A stretch of 64,000 nucleotides of DNA from Paraburkholderia haematera (lineage in GTDB: Bacteria > Pseudomonadota > Gammaproteobacteria > Burkholderiales > Burkholderiaceae), in assembly GCF_905220975.1 (NCBI RefSeq), contig NZ_CAJNBK010000016.1, forward strand, positions 1 through 64,000, written 5' to 3'. Positions 16,793 through 25,998 of this stretch are shown here, piece after piece. The position numbers and the translations under genes were made by a program. A model generated the notes under the pieces. It searched no databases and was not told the DNA's origin. It worked only from the letters and a program-made list of their open reading frames with translations. The stretch's first letter is position 1. Every line of letters begins with the position of its first letter.

Positions 16793-17392
16793 TCAGTAAT
16801 AAGGGTAAGGCGCGTACATCACCGGCGGCGGCGCGACGTACCTCGGCGGTGGCGCATAGTAGTACGGCTGCGGCGCGTAATAGGCCGGCTGCGGTGCATA
16901 GTAAGCCGGCTGCGGCGGCTGCGAGATCGTGTTGCCTTTCGAGGTCATGCACTGTGCGTAAGCGGCGTCGTAGCGCGCTTGCAGGCCTGCGGCCGAATAC
17001 TGCGCGCCATTTGCACCATTCGCGCCGCCGATCAGCAGCCCGCTGCCCGCGCCGATCGCCGCGCCCGCGCCGGCATTGCCCGCCGCCGCCCCGATCAGCG
17101 CGCCGACGGCGGCGCCGCCGAGTGTGCCGATCGCCGCGCTGTTCACGCTATTCGTGGTCGCCGCCTGGGCTGCCGCGTTCGGGTCGGTCGAGCGGTTCGC
17201 GTAGTCGCGGCATGCATAGTCGTCCTGCTGGAACTGACCGAGCGGCTCGCCGCTGCGCGGCAGTGCGACGACGCTCGGACCGCTCGGCGGCATCACCGCG
17301 CAGCCACCGAGCGCGAGCGCGACGACAACGGCAGGTATGGCGATGCTTATCGACCTGGTGCTGAAGATCATGTTGGTACGCTTCTGAGACAT
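16793..17392 (-). CDS. Glycine-zipper lipoprotein with Tyr/Pro-rich tail
   Basis: This 199-aa protein has a lipoprotein signal with lipobox LALGGC (Cys31; alternative start at Met8). It has a glycine-zipper membrane segment (about 85-130: GTLGGAAVGALIGAAAGNAGAGAAIGAGSGLLIG) flanked by short cysteine motifs (DDYACRDYA, YAQCMTS), and a C-terminal tail of YYAPQP-type repeats (about 160-199). This matches the YMGG/Gly-zipper outer-membrane family common in Burkholderia. The function is unknown but envelope association is likely. Confidence 0.8.
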   Translation of the reverse strand: MSQKRTNMIFSTRSISIAIPAVVVALALGGCAVMPPSGPSVVALPRSGEPLGQFQQDDYACRDYANRSTDPNAAAQAATTNSVNSAAIGTLGGAAVGALIGAAAGNAGAGAAIGAGSGLLIGGANGANGAQYSAAGLQARYDAAYAQCMTSKGNTISQPPQPAYYAPQPAYYAPQPYYYAPPPRYVAPPPVMYAPYPYY

Positions 17393-17725
17393 TGGAATTC
17401 ACACGTTAGGCCAATCGGTCCCGTCCTTGTTTACCAGATCGTTACAGAAAGTTTTTCGCTTACATTCGCGCAACGGCCCGCGCACAGCCCTGCTTGGCGC
17501 CGAAATGGCGCCTCGATCGGCGTCCTCACCGCGTTATAGGGAGTAACGCTTGTAAGCAAAGCAGCAATCCAATTTCACGCCTTGCGGCCTAAACTGGCTG
17601 CCTCCAACGCCACGCGACCTGGCCGCCGAAGCGCGCGCCCCGCGTCGCATGGCAACTCCACCGCCCCATATGCGCGCGCTCCGTCGGCCCGAACGGCACC
17701 CATCAATTCAATAGAGGATCACTCG
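17393..17725. other. Intergenic region between divergent genes
   Basis: These 333 bp separate the divergent glycine-zipper and small secreted protein genes. The only structure noticed is a short inverted repeat, GCGTTA (17531-17536) with TAACGC (17544-17549). Promoters for both genes should lie here, but I cannot place them with confidence. Confidence 0.4.
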
Positions 17726-18001
17726 ATGAACCGGCTTGTTTTCGTAGCGGCGGCGGCTTACGTGGGCTGCGTATCGCCCGTCTTCGCCCAGTCGAATTCG
17801 ACATTCCCGAGCAGTGCGATCGAACCGTCGACAACGACATTTCCGAGCGCCTCGATCGCGCAGAATTTCCAGTTCATCAATCACCCGCCGCCTCCCGCGC
17901 CGGCGAGTTCGGTTGCGTCCACCGGCAGCGGGCGCGGCCATCGGCATCGGCAGATGTCGACGGATTCCGATGCGACCGGGGCCGCGTCGACGCAGCCTTG
18001 A
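17726..18001 (+). CDS. Small secreted protein of unknown function
   Basis: This 91-aa ORF starts at ATG 17726 behind an AGAGGA ribosome site. It has a Sec signal peptide (about 1-21, cleavage after FAQ or VFA|Q) and a short Ser/Thr/Pro-rich mature part with a basic GRGHRHRQ segment. No domain is recognised. The longer upstream frame was not used because it lacks a signal and protein-like composition. It is probably a lineage-specific exported peptide. Confidence 0.5.
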   Translation: MNRLVFVAAAAYVGCVSPVFAQSNSTFPSSAIEPSTTTFPSASIAQNFQFINHPPPPAPASSVASTGSGRGHRHRQMSTDSDATGAASTQP

Positions 18002-18282
18002 TGGCGCGCGCACAAGGTCCGAATCGGCGTGCAACAAGGGTCCGCCGGCCTCGCCGCAGTTACCAACTGTGACAAAGCTTGCACTCGCCGTCGACCCGCC
18101 ACGACCGATCTGAGCATTGTTCCCCTCGCTACCGCGTAACCGCCGGAAGCGCACGCGTCTCCCGTCCTCCGATGGCGTCACCTCCCGTCGTCCTATCGCG
18201 CGCGAATGCAACGAACGGCAAACATGCCAACGTCAGCTAACGGCCGCCGTGCACCAGGTCGTGCCGGCGGCAACACACTCCA

Positions 18283-19218
18283 TCATCGCGATCCGGACGC
18301 ACCCAAAACCTGCCCATTAACGGTTTGACCGTACATTGAGTGCGGCGAGTCATGGAACTGTGCGCGCGTCGCTTCAACTGAGCCCACAAAGCGCGGATCT
18401 TGCGGACGTTCATGGCTATCCATAAACGTCGCCACATCCCACGCCTGCTGGTCCGTCAGCGTTCCAGCCAGCCCCAACGGCATATTCGCCTTGATGAAAC
18501 CGGCTGCGTTCTGAATGTCGCCCATGCCGGCGCCCCAATTGAACGAATGAGCGCCCCACAGCGGCGGGAAAACGGCTTGCCCCCCGCTCGACTGTCCCTG
18601 TCCATCGGCACCGTGACATAGCACACAGTGCTGTGCGTAGATGGCGCTGCCTCTCGCGTAGTCCGCCTTTTGCGCGGGCGCGGGAAGTTTAGGATAGCCT
18701 TGGCCCGGCAGCTTTTCGCCAACCGGTGCGCCTTTCGCCAGCCAGTAAGCGTACGACTCCAATGCCACGAGCACCGGATCGCCGAGCGGAGGTGCCTTGC
18801 CGTTCATGCTGTACATGAAGCATCCCTGAAGGCGTTCGGCGAACGAATTCACGTGTCCGTTCTTGCTTCGATAGGCGGGGTACAAAGGATAGGCGGCCCA
18901 AAGCGGACCCGAATCCGCCTTGCGACCTGCATCGAGGTGGCAGCTGGCACAGTTCAGCGTGTTACCGACGTACTTCCCGGCAAACGATTGAGTATGCGTA
19001 AAGACCTGCTCGCCCAGTTTGACCGATTTGCCGAAACCGTCGGTCGGCATGCGCGATTCTCCCGGTGGCGCGAACGGCTTTACGGTTGAGGACGCAGGGG
19101 CTTGCGCAGAAGAAGCGGGCAATGCCGGCATGTCGCCGTTGGCAGCCAGGCACAAGCCGGCAACCGCACTCAACACACCGGCGAGTACGCCGCGAGACAA
19201 ACGGTTTCGATTGATCAT
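18283..19218 (-). CDS. tsdA: Thiosulfate dehydrogenase TsdA, dihaem cytochrome c
   Basis: This 311-aa periplasmic enzyme oxidises two thiosulfates to tetrathionate. After an N-terminal signal it has two c-type haem sites, CASCH (90-94) and CVLCH (198-202). Between them it has the TsdA signature ERLQGCFMYSMNG, whose Cys133 corresponds to the unusual axial Cys ligand of haem 1. The LWAAYPLYPAYRSKNG block is also typical. ATG 19218 overlaps the end of tsdB by 4 nt (ATGA), so the two genes are translationally coupled. The upstream in-frame extension is not part of the protein. Confidence 0.88.
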   Translation of the reverse strand: MINRNRLSRGVLAGVLSAVAGLCLAANGDMPALPASSAQAPASSTVKPFAPPGESRMPTDGFGKSVKLGEQVFTHTQSFAGKYVGNTLNCASCHLDAGRKADSGPLWAAYPLYPAYRSKNGHVNSFAERLQGCFMYSMNGKAPPLGDPVLVALESYAYWLAKGAPVGEKLPGQGYPKLPAPAQKADYARGSAIYAQHCVLCHGADGQGQSSGGQAVFPPLWGAHSFNWGAGMGDIQNAAGFIKANMPLGLAGTLTDQQAWDVATFMDSHERPQDPRFVGSVEATRAQFHDSPHSMYGQTVNGQVLGASGSR

Positions 19219-19925
19219 TGCTTGCCCCCGTTCGCAGACACCCCTTCGGCCGGCGCTCCAGTGCCACCATAGTAGGCGGCGACAGCCGTGATATCCGTAT
19301 CGGAGAGCTTGCTCGCGACGGCTGTCATCAACGCCATGGGCCCAGGCGGCCGGGTGCCGCTCTGCCAACTGTGGAGCTGGCTCGCTATATAGGACGCCGG
19401 TTGGCCAGCCAGTGGCGGAAACGCGGCACCCACACCGATTCCGCCCGGTCCATGGCACTGCGCACAGGCAGGCAGACCCTCAGCCCAGCGTCCGCGTGTG
19501 GCGATCCATGCGCCGGTGTCCGAAGGCTGGACTGACTCGTTGTCACTCGCTTTTATACCTGGGGGCGGCGGCAGCCCGGCGAAGTACTGCGCAACCGCAT
19601 CACGTTCGCGTGCGGACAACAATTTCGCCGTTGGTTGCATGATCGGGTTCTGGCGCGTCCCGTCCGCGAACGCCGTCAATTGGGCCGACAGATAGGGCGC
19701 GCTGACGCCCGCAAGACGCGGAAAGCCTGCCGCCGCGTTGCCTTCGCCCTGCGAACCATGACAACTGATGCACGCGGCGACACCCTTCGCCGTGCCCTGC
19801 ATCGCGATGGTTTGTCCCATGCTGAGGTCGTCCGCGTGAGCACCGGACATCGCTAACACCGTGCCCACTATGGCCAGATGCGTGGTCAGGTATCTGCGCT
19901 TCACTTTCACGACCGAATCGTCCAC
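19215..19925 (-). CDS. tsdB: TsdB-like dihaem cytochrome c (electron acceptor of TsdA)
   Basis: This 236-aa dihaem c4-type cytochrome has haem motifs CISCH (52-56) and CAQCH (154-158) in two similar halves, each with the PRLAG/PPLAGQ followed by Y(I/L)..QL pattern of cytochrome c4. The signal peptide ends near AHA|D (about 31). Translation starts at GTG 19925: GGAG sits 5 nt upstream and no better start is seen. TsdB takes electrons from TsdA and passes them to terminal oxidases in related bacteria. It is the first gene of the tsdBA operon. Confidence 0.85.
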   Translation of the reverse strand: MDDSVVKVKRRYLTTHLAIVGTVLAMSGAHADDLSMGQTIAMQGTAKGVAACISCHGSQGEGNAAAGFPRLAGVSAPYLSAQLTAFADGTRQNPIMQPTAKLLSARERDAVAQYFAGLPPPPGIKASDNESVQPSDTGAWIATRGRWAEGLPACAQCHGPGGIGVGAAFPPLAGQPASYIASQLHSWQSGTRPPGPMALMTAVASKLSDTDITAVAAYYGGTGAPAEGVSANGGKQ

Positions 19926-20232
19926 GTCGTCTCCTTCGAATTTTCGCGAGTTGCAATCCGCTCAGGCATCGGTGTCCAGCTAGCGTTCGACTGTTCTCAT
20001 CGAATCGCCACAGCGCATCATCGCATGGTCGAACTCGACGCCTGGTGGATTGGCTGCTGCGCGAGAAATCGGCTGCTAAATTGCCACTGCCCGTTTGATT
20101 TTGCGAAGATTAACAATATTGCGTGCCTGAACCTGTCAGCGAAACGCGCAGACGTCGCGTTATATCAATCAGTGCCGTGCGGGCGCGCGACACTGATCGA
20201 CACCACCTCGTCTCACACCTACAGGATCAGCG
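19926..20232. other. Intergenic region between divergent transcripts
   Basis: These 307 bp separate tsdB and the DUF3761-type gene. The ribosome site of tsdB (GAAGGAG) lies at its left end. No gene or repeat was recognised. Confidence 0.4.
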
Positions 20233-20685
20233 ATGAAAATAGCGTTTCTTTCCATGGCAGTGGCGACCGGATTGCTCTTTGCAACGGCTGGCTATGCGCA
20301 GGTCCCGGCCAGCGCGCCGGCCGGATCAACAGCCCTCTGCAAGGACGGTACGTCCTATTCGGGCGCTTCAAAAAAGGGCGCCTGCGCGGGTCATAAAGGT
20401 GTGAAGACCTGGTACGGTGCATCGGGTGCTGCATCCGGTGCCACAGCGGCGGCCGCTAGCGCTCCCGCAAGTGTGACCCCCGCTGTCGCTCCGGTCGCCG
20501 CAAGCAGCGCAAAACCGGCGGCAGCCGGTGGCGGCCCCGGCCAAGTATGGGTTAACACGAGCACCAAGGTCTACCACTGCCCGACCGACAAGTACTACGG
20601 CAAGACCAAGAATGGTGCATACATGACTGAGGCGGATGCAAAGGCCAAGGGTTTCCACGCCGATCACGGAAAAGCCTGCCAATAA
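20233..20685 (+). CDS. Secreted DUF3761-like two-domain protein
   Basis: This 150-aa exported protein has a signal peptide ending near GYA|Q (about 22). A small Cys-containing domain follows (about 33-63: TALCKDGTSYSGASKKGACAGHKGVKTWYG, DUF3761-like), then an Ala/Pro linker (about 65-100), and a C-terminal domain VWVNTSTKVYHCPTDKYYGKTKNGAYM (about 104-150) ending HGKACQ. The second domain resembles the small Cys/His modules found at the C-termini of many Burkholderia exported proteins. Function is unknown. Confidence 0.75.
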   Translation: MKIAFLSMAVATGLLFATAGYAQVPASAPAGSTALCKDGTSYSGASKKGACAGHKGVKTWYGASGAASGATAAAASAPASVTPAVAPVAASSAKPAAAGGGPGQVWVNTSTKVYHCPTDKYYGKTKNGAYMTEADAKAKGFHADHGKACQ

Positions 20686-20728
20686 AAATCGCCAGGTATA
20701 GAGACATAAAACAGAGACACAAAAAACA

Positions 20729-20760
20729 GAAAGCCCTCGCGATGGAGGGCTTTCCTTTTT
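20729..20760 (+). terminator. Rho-independent terminator
   Basis: GAAAGCCCTC (20729-20738) pairs with GAGGGCTTTC (20745-20754), followed by CTTTTT. It ends the DUF3761-like transcript and is followed by the convergent sodB gene. Confidence 0.9.
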
Positions 20761-20852
20761 ACTACCGTTCCCAGACTTCATTACAGCGATCAGTTCGGAC
20801 GTTCAATTTTGTTTGAAATCCGAACTATATTGTCACGCTGCAACCGGCCAAC

Positions 20853-21431
20853 TCACGCGAAGTTCTTCGACGCGAATGCCCAGTTGACGATGTTCCAGTA
20901 CGCTTCAACAAACTTCGGACGCGCGTTGCGGTAATCGATGTAGTACGCGTGTTCCCACACGTCGATGGTCAGCAGTGCCTTCGCGTCCGTGGTCAGCGGC
21001 GTAGCAGCGTTGCTCGTCGACACCAGGTCGAGCGAACCGTCGGCCTTCTTCACCAGCCATGCCCAGCCCGAGCCGAACGTGCCGACTGCGGTCTTGGCGA
21101 ATTCTTCCTTGAACTTGTCGAACGAACCCCACTTGGCATTGATCGCGTCAGCCAGTGCGCCGGTCGGTGCACCGCCACCTTGCGGCGACAGGCTATTCCA
21201 GAAGAACGTGTGGTTCCACACTTGAGCAGCGTTATTGAAAATGCCGCCCGATGCCTTCTTGACGATCTCTTCGAGCGACAGATTCTCGAACTCCGTGCCC
21301 TTGATCAGATTGTTCAGGTTGGTCACATAGGTCTGGTGGTGCTTGCCGTAGTGATACTCGAGCGTCTCTTCCGACATGTTCGGAACGAGTGCGTTTTTTG
21401 CGAACGGCAGCGGCGGGAGCGTATGTTCCAT
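20853..21431 (-). CDS. sodB: Iron superoxide dismutase
   Basis: This 192-aa protein dismutates superoxide in the cytosol. Metal ligands are His27, His74, Asp157 and His161, at the same positions as E. coli SodB. Gln70 (AAQVWNH) supports Fe rather than Mn preference. Start ATG 21431 gives the conserved MEHTLPPLPF N-terminus and the upstream in-frame extension is not protein-like. The gene stands alone, downstream of xseA on the same strand. Confidence 0.97.
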   Translation of the reverse strand: MEHTLPPLPFAKNALVPNMSEETLEYHYGKHHQTYVTNLNNLIKGTEFENLSLEEIVKKASGGIFNNAAQVWNHTFFWNSLSPQGGGAPTGALADAINAKWGSFDKFKEEFAKTAVGTFGSGWAWLVKKADGSLDLVSTSNAATPLTTDAKALLTIDVWEHAYYIDYRNARPKFVEAYWNIVNWAFASKNFA

Positions 21432-21650
21432 GGTGCTTTCCTTCTGTCTGTATCTGTTGTGGGGGAGTCTGCGGATAACGCTATTGAGCACTGGATTGTA
21501 GGCGAGTTGGAATAACCCCGCAAACCAACGGACTTTATGCCAGGCATCGGCAAACGTGCCCCACACATAGCGTAATTAGTGCTTTCGCACGAGCCGTGCC
21601 TGCCCCATGCGAAAGTCAAAAATACGCGCTGGCGCGCTGTCGGCGAAGTG

Positions 21651-23030
21651 TCAGAAACCGTCGGTCAGGCGCGGTTGCACATCGGCGAGGGCAATGTCCG
21701 CAGCCCCTTCGGCGAGATGCACCGTGAGGCGCCGCCCCGGTTTCAGCGACGACGGCGAGCGCACCGCGCGGCCGCTCTGGGCATCGAGCACGGCGGCATA
21801 GCCACGCTCCAGGGTGCGCTGCGGACTCAGTACTTCGAGCCGCGCGGCCAGTGTGTCGATACGCGCGGACCGACGTTCATGCTGGCGTAACAATGCAGCG
21901 TCCAGACGCTGCGAGAGATTACCGAGCTTCGCCTGATGCGCCGCGAGATCAGGACGCCAGCGCTGCCAGCGCATCTGCAGCAGAGAAAAACGCGCTCGGG
22001 CGTCACGCACGGGACGCGCGCCCGCCGACGCCAGCCGCACGCTCAATTGCTGCAGGTGCGTGCGCTGCCGCGCGAGCCGCTCGACCGGCGAGACGAGACG
22101 TCGCGCGAGCCAGTCGAGTTGCTGGGCGCGGCGCTCCATCATGCGGCCAAACCCGCGCGCGAGCGTCGCATGCCGATGATCGAGCTCGCGCAGCAACAGC
22201 ACGCGCTGCGGGCTGACGAGTTCGGCGGCACCGGTGGGCGTCGGTGCGCGCACGTCGGCGGCGAAGTCGGCAATCGTGAAATCGGTTTCGTGACCCACGC
22301 CGCTGACCACCGGAATGGCGCTTTCAGCAATCGCGCGCGCCAGCACTTCTTCGTTGAACGCCCACAGGTCTTCAATCGAGCCGCCACCGCGGCACACGAT
22401 CAGCACATCGACTTCGCGGCGCGTGCTGGCCGCCTCGACCATCGCGGCCAGCCTGGCGCTGGCGCCCACGCCCTGCACCGGTGCCGGATAGACAATCACC
22501 GGTATGTGCGGCGCGCGACGAGACAACGTGGTCAACACGTCACGCAACGCCGCGGCCTGTAGCGACGTCACAATACCGATCGCACGCGGATGGGCCGGCA
22601 AAGCACGTTTGCGTTCGGCGGCAAAGAGACCTTCGGCTTCGAGTTGCGCCTTCAGCTTGAGAAAGGCTTCATAAAGACGCCCCTGGCCCGTGCGGCGCAC
22701 CGCTTCCACATTCAGTTGCAGTTCACCGCGCGGCTCGTACATCGTCACCAGTGCGCGCACCTCGATGCGGTCGCCTTCGCGCGGCGTGAACTCCGCGTAT
22801 TGCGCGCGACCGCGGAACATCACGCAGCGCATCTGCGCCTGAGCGTCCTTGATCGAGAAATACCAGTGGCCGCTCGCGGCACGCGTGAAGTTCGACACTT
22901 CCCCCGCTACCCAGACAAGCGGAAACGAGCGTTCGAGCATCGTGCCAATCGCACGATTGAGCGCGGAAACGGGGACGACAACTTCACCGCCGGGCGTAGC
23001 CGACGAAGCAAAAGGGCTTTCGGGATTCAT
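21651..23030 (-). CDS. xseA: Exodeoxyribonuclease VII large subunit
   Basis: This 459-aa protein combines an N-terminal OB-fold (about 20-115: PVSALNRAIGTMLERSFPLVWVAGEVSNF) with the XseA nuclease domain (about 140-350; GIVTSLQAAALRDVLTTLSRRAP, RGGGSIEDLWAFNEE, SGVGHETDFTIADFAADVRAPTPTGAAE) and a C-terminal helical and strand region ending in the usual RGYAAVLD block. With XseB it degrades single-stranded DNA in repair. xseB is not adjacent. Confidence 0.97.
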   Translation of the reverse strand: MNPESPFASSATPGGEVVVPVSALNRAIGTMLERSFPLVWVAGEVSNFTRAASGHWYFSIKDAQAQMRCVMFRGRAQYAEFTPREGDRIEVRALVTMYEPRGELQLNVEAVRRTGQGRLYEAFLKLKAQLEAEGLFAAERKRALPAHPRAIGIVTSLQAAALRDVLTTLSRRAPHIPVIVYPAPVQGVGASARLAAMVEAASTRREVDVLIVCRGGGSIEDLWAFNEEVLARAIAESAIPVVSGVGHETDFTIADFAADVRAPTPTGAAELVSPQRVLLLRELDHRHATLARGFGRMMERRAQQLDWLARRLVSPVERLARQRTHLQQLSVRLASAGARPVRDARARFSLLQMRWQRWRPDLAAHQAKLGNLSQRLDAALLRQHERRSARIDTLAARLEVLSPQRTLERGYAAVLDAQSGRAVRSPSSLKPGRRLTVHLAEGAADIALADVQPRLTDGF

Positions 23031-23622
23031 GCGAGGAATATCTGTGACGGGCCGGACAGACGATAGACCGAGTGGCCATCGGCGTCCAGCGCAGCGGCTT
23101 AATTGTTAAAAGTGTCCACATGTCGGGAGCCGTTAGACGAATACCGCCAAAACGCCCGCCAGACCGTGTGATTTGGAAGCATGTCGTTGATTTATATGGA
23201 TTTTGCATCTCGTTAATGAGAGCGATTGCCGATACGAAGCGCTCGGCACGGCCCTTCCAGCCCATCGACAGGCAGGTTCTCCACAAAGTTATCCACAGGC
23301 TGCGGGTAGCGCCAGAAGCGACGACCTGGCATGCGGCGCGCGGCGCCCGACTTGCCGGGCGGGACGCACGCGCGCTAGAGTGTCGGGTTCGACAGCAAGC
23401 CGAACGCCCCGCAGCGCTCGTCATTGCGGCACACTGACGGCAGATGGCGGGCACGCGGCGCGAACGCGTCGGATGCCGCCGCCGCTTCGCCTTTTCGCTT
23501 CACTTTTCGATTGTCCGGAGAACCGCGTTGATGCTTGCCCCGCGTATCGCAGCTAGCGCTTCCGCGCCGCCGTCCCGCCTCCTTCGGGCGTGCGGTGGAT
23601 CGCCCGTCCTTGCAGTTCGCCA
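23031..23622. other. Intergenic region between xseA and lpxK
   Basis: These 592 bp lack a convincing gene. They contain one perfect DnaA-box sequence TTATCCACA (23289-23297) and an imperfect dyad TCTCGTTAATGAGA (about 23209-23222). The frames overlapping the lpxK start are basic and have no family match. Related Burkholderiales often have an exbB/exbD pair before lpxK, and neither gene nor recognisable remnants are seen here. Confidence 0.5.
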
Positions 23623-24639
23623 ATGAGCGAACTGAACGACCGTCTCGAAGCGCGCCTTGCGCGTGAGTGGCAGCACCGCGGCGCGCTTGCGTGGGCGCTG
23701 ACGCCCTTCGCGTGCCTGTTCGGCGCGATTGCCGCTGCACGCCGCGCCGCTTTCTCGTTCGGCTGGCTGAAATCCGTGCGCATTGGCGTGCCCGTGGTGG
23801 TGGTCGGCAACGTAACCGTCGGCGGCACCGGCAAGACGCCGACGGTCATCGCGCTGGTCGAAGCCTTGCGCGCCGCTGGCTTTAAGCCCGGGGTGGTATC
23901 GCGTGGCTATGGCGCACGCGTCAAGGGACCGACGCCGGTTCTCGCGACGTCGGCAGCGAGCGTCGGCGGCGACGAACCGCTGCTGATCGCGCGCCGTACC
24001 GGCGCACCGGTGTGGGTCTGCCCGGATCGGGTCGCGGCCGCGCAAGCGCTGTGCGCCGCGCATCGCGAAGTCGACGTGATCGTCAGCGACGACGGCTTGC
24101 AGCACTACCGTCTCGCCCGCGACGCCGAACTGGTGGTCTTCGATCACCGGCTCGGCGGTAACGGTTTTCTGCTGCCGGCCGGTCCGCTGCGCGAGCCGCT
24201 ATCGCGCCGCCGCGATGCGACGCTGATCAACGATCCGTACGCCCGCACGCTGCCCGCCTGGCCGAACACGTTCGCGCTGCAACTCGCGCCCGCCGACGCC
24301 TGGCATCTCGACAACCCCGGTCTGCGCCGCCCGCTCGCGCAATTCAGCGGCGATCGCGTGCTGGCCGCGGCCGGCATCGGAGCGCCGGAGCGTTTTTTCG
24401 CGACGCTGCGCGCCGCCGGTCTCTCCCCCACCACCCGCGCCTTGCCGGATCACTACGCGTTCGAGCGCAATCCTTTTGCGGACGTCGACGCGGACGCCAT
24501 CCTGATAACCGAAAAGGATGCGGTAAAATTGGGGTCCTGGCACGACGCGCGCATCTGGGTTGTCCCTGTCGAAGCCGCGCTCGATCATCGCCTCATTGCA
24601 TTAGTTGTGGAGAAAGTCCGTGGACGCTCGCCTGCTTGA
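23623..24639 (+). CDS. lpxK: Tetraacyldisaccharide 4'-kinase
   Basis: This 338-aa inner-membrane-associated enzyme phosphorylates the 4' position of the lipid A precursor. The P-loop GNVTVGGTGKT lies at 62-72, after an N-terminal hydrophobic segment (about 22-50). Other family blocks are VISRGYG-like VVSRGYGAR, DDGLQHY and ITEKDAVKL. ATG 23623 gives the expected MSEL N-terminus and avoids an upstream GTG extension. It is the first gene of an lpxK-Trm112-kdsB-adk block. Confidence 0.95.
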   Translation: MSELNDRLEARLAREWQHRGALAWALTPFACLFGAIAAARRAAFSFGWLKSVRIGVPVVVVGNVTVGGTGKTPTVIALVEALRAAGFKPGVVSRGYGARVKGPTPVLATSAASVGGDEPLLIARRTGAPVWVCPDRVAAAQALCAAHREVDVIVSDDGLQHYRLARDAELVVFDHRLGGNGFLLPAGPLREPLSRRRDATLINDPYARTLPAWPNTFALQLAPADAWHLDNPGLRRPLAQFSGDRVLAAAGIGAPERFFATLRAAGLSPTTRALPDHYAFERNPFADVDADAILITEKDAVKLGSWHDARIWVVPVEAALDHRLIALVVEKVRGRSPA

Positions 24640-24823
24640 AATTCTCGTCTGCCCGATCTGCAAGGGCCCGCTCAGCTACGACCGTTCTGCTCAGGAACTG
24701 ATCTGCAACGCGGACAAGCTTGCCTATCCGATCCGCGACGGCATTCCCGTGATGCTGGTCGACGAAGCGCGGCAGACCGTGGAAGGCACGCCGGTCGATC
24801 TGAATCCGGGCTCCGTCGCCTGA
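24620..24823 (+). CDS. Trm112-family protein (YcaR-like)
   Basis: This 67-aa protein has the N-terminal LLEILVCPICKGPL motif, then LICNADKLAYPIRDGIPVML. It is a Trm112/UPF0434 family member. Translation starts at GTG 24620 (VDARLLEIL), with GGAGA upstream, and the gene overlaps the lpxK end by 20 nt. The zinc-site cysteines are reduced to CPIC plus one Cys, as in other bacterial versions. In bacteria its role is unclear; Trm112 proteins partner methyltransferases in eukaryotes. Confidence 0.9.
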   Translation: MDARLLEILVCPICKGPLSYDRSAQELICNADKLAYPIRDGIPVMLVDEARQTVEGTPVDLNPGSVA

Positions 24824-24983
24824 GTCGGCTTTACCCGGCGCGGGGCGGGTGCGAGACAGAACCATGCGGCGCAACTCGCCGCTCTGATTTGCGCCTGCCA
24901 TCCGCATTTGCCGTCTTTCCCATCAGCGCCCGCAGTGTACGTGCGAGCGTTTTCCTCCGGTTTCATCGCCGCTCGTCCTTCCG

Positions 24984-25784
24984 ATGACCAACGCTAACGT
25001 CACCGCTCCTCCGTTCATCGCCGTCGTGCCGGCCCGGCTCGCCTCGACGCGCCTGCCCAACAAACCGCTCGCCGACATCGGCGGCAAGCCGATGGTGGTG
25101 CGGGTCGCCGAGCGCGCACGCGAATCGGGCGCGCAACAGGTGCTGATCGCCTCCGACGCGCAAGCGGTGCTGGACGTAGCCCGCGAGCACGGCTTCGAAG
25201 CCGTGCTGACGCGCGCCGATCATCCGTCGGGCACCGACCGTCTCGCGGAAGTAGCGGCGCAGTTTGGTTGGAGCGACGAGACGATCGTGGTGAACGTTCA
25301 GGGCGACGAGCCGCTGATCGACCCGGCGCTCGTGTGCGGCGTGGCGTCGCATCTGGCGTCGAGCCACGGCTGCGCAATCGCCACCGCCGCGCATCCGATC
25401 ACCGATCCTGCGGAAATATTCAATCCGAACGTCGTCAAGGTCGTGCTCGACGCGCGTGGCGTCGCACTGTATTTTTCGCGCGCGCCGATTCCATGGGCTC
25501 GCGACGCGTATCAGCCGCATTGGCCCGACGTGGCGTCGATGCCCGCGCCGCCGGCCCCGGCAGTCGTCCACCGGCATATCGGCCTGTACGCGTATCGCGC
25601 CCAATTCCTGCGCACGTACCCGAGTCTCGCGATCTCGCCGATCGAGCAGGTCGAGGCGCTCGAACAGCTGCGCGCGATGTGGCACGGCGAGCGAATCGCG
25701 GTGCTCGTCACCCGGAATGCACCGCTGCCGGGCGTCGACACGCCCGCCGATCTCGCGCGCGTGCAGGCTTTATTCGGGGCTTGA
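24984..25784 (+). CDS. kdsB: CMP-KDO synthetase
   Basis: This 266-aa cytosolic nucleotidyltransferase activates KDO with CTP for lipopolysaccharide core synthesis. The N-terminal nucleotide motif PARLASTRLPNKPL (16-29) and the VNVQGDEPLI and YFSRAPIPW blocks are present. The length fits the family. It continues the lpxK envelope block, 160 bp after the Trm112 gene. Confidence 0.96.
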   Translation: MTNANVTAPPFIAVVPARLASTRLPNKPLADIGGKPMVVRVAERARESGAQQVLIASDAQAVLDVAREHGFEAVLTRADHPSGTDRLAEVAAQFGWSDETIVVNVQGDEPLIDPALVCGVASHLASSHGCAIATAAHPITDPAEIFNPNVVKVVLDARGVALYFSRAPIPWARDAYQPHWPDVASMPAPPAPAVVHRHIGLYAYRAQFLRTYPSLAISPIEQVEALEQLRAMWHGERIAVLVTRNAPLPGVDTPADLARVQALFGA

Positions 25785-25998
25785 GCGTAAAAACCCATGG
25801 CATAATCGGACGGTTGTGCGCGCCTCCCGTTAAATGCGAGAGCCAGGGTTTGCCCCGGTCGCGCCGTTGTCGCCTTGCAGCGCCGTCGTATTCGACGTGC
25901 AGCGCGAGACCTGAAACGGCAGCCGACGCGGGTCCCTCGGCGATTCGTGGGATGGCTGCAGCGCCGCCAAAGAATTCACATAGATCTGGAGATATCAC

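Noticed and set aside
23289..23297. Single DnaA box as a sign of a replication origin
   Set aside because: A lone 9-mer without other boxes, AT-rich unwinding element or dnaA/gyrB genes is not enough.
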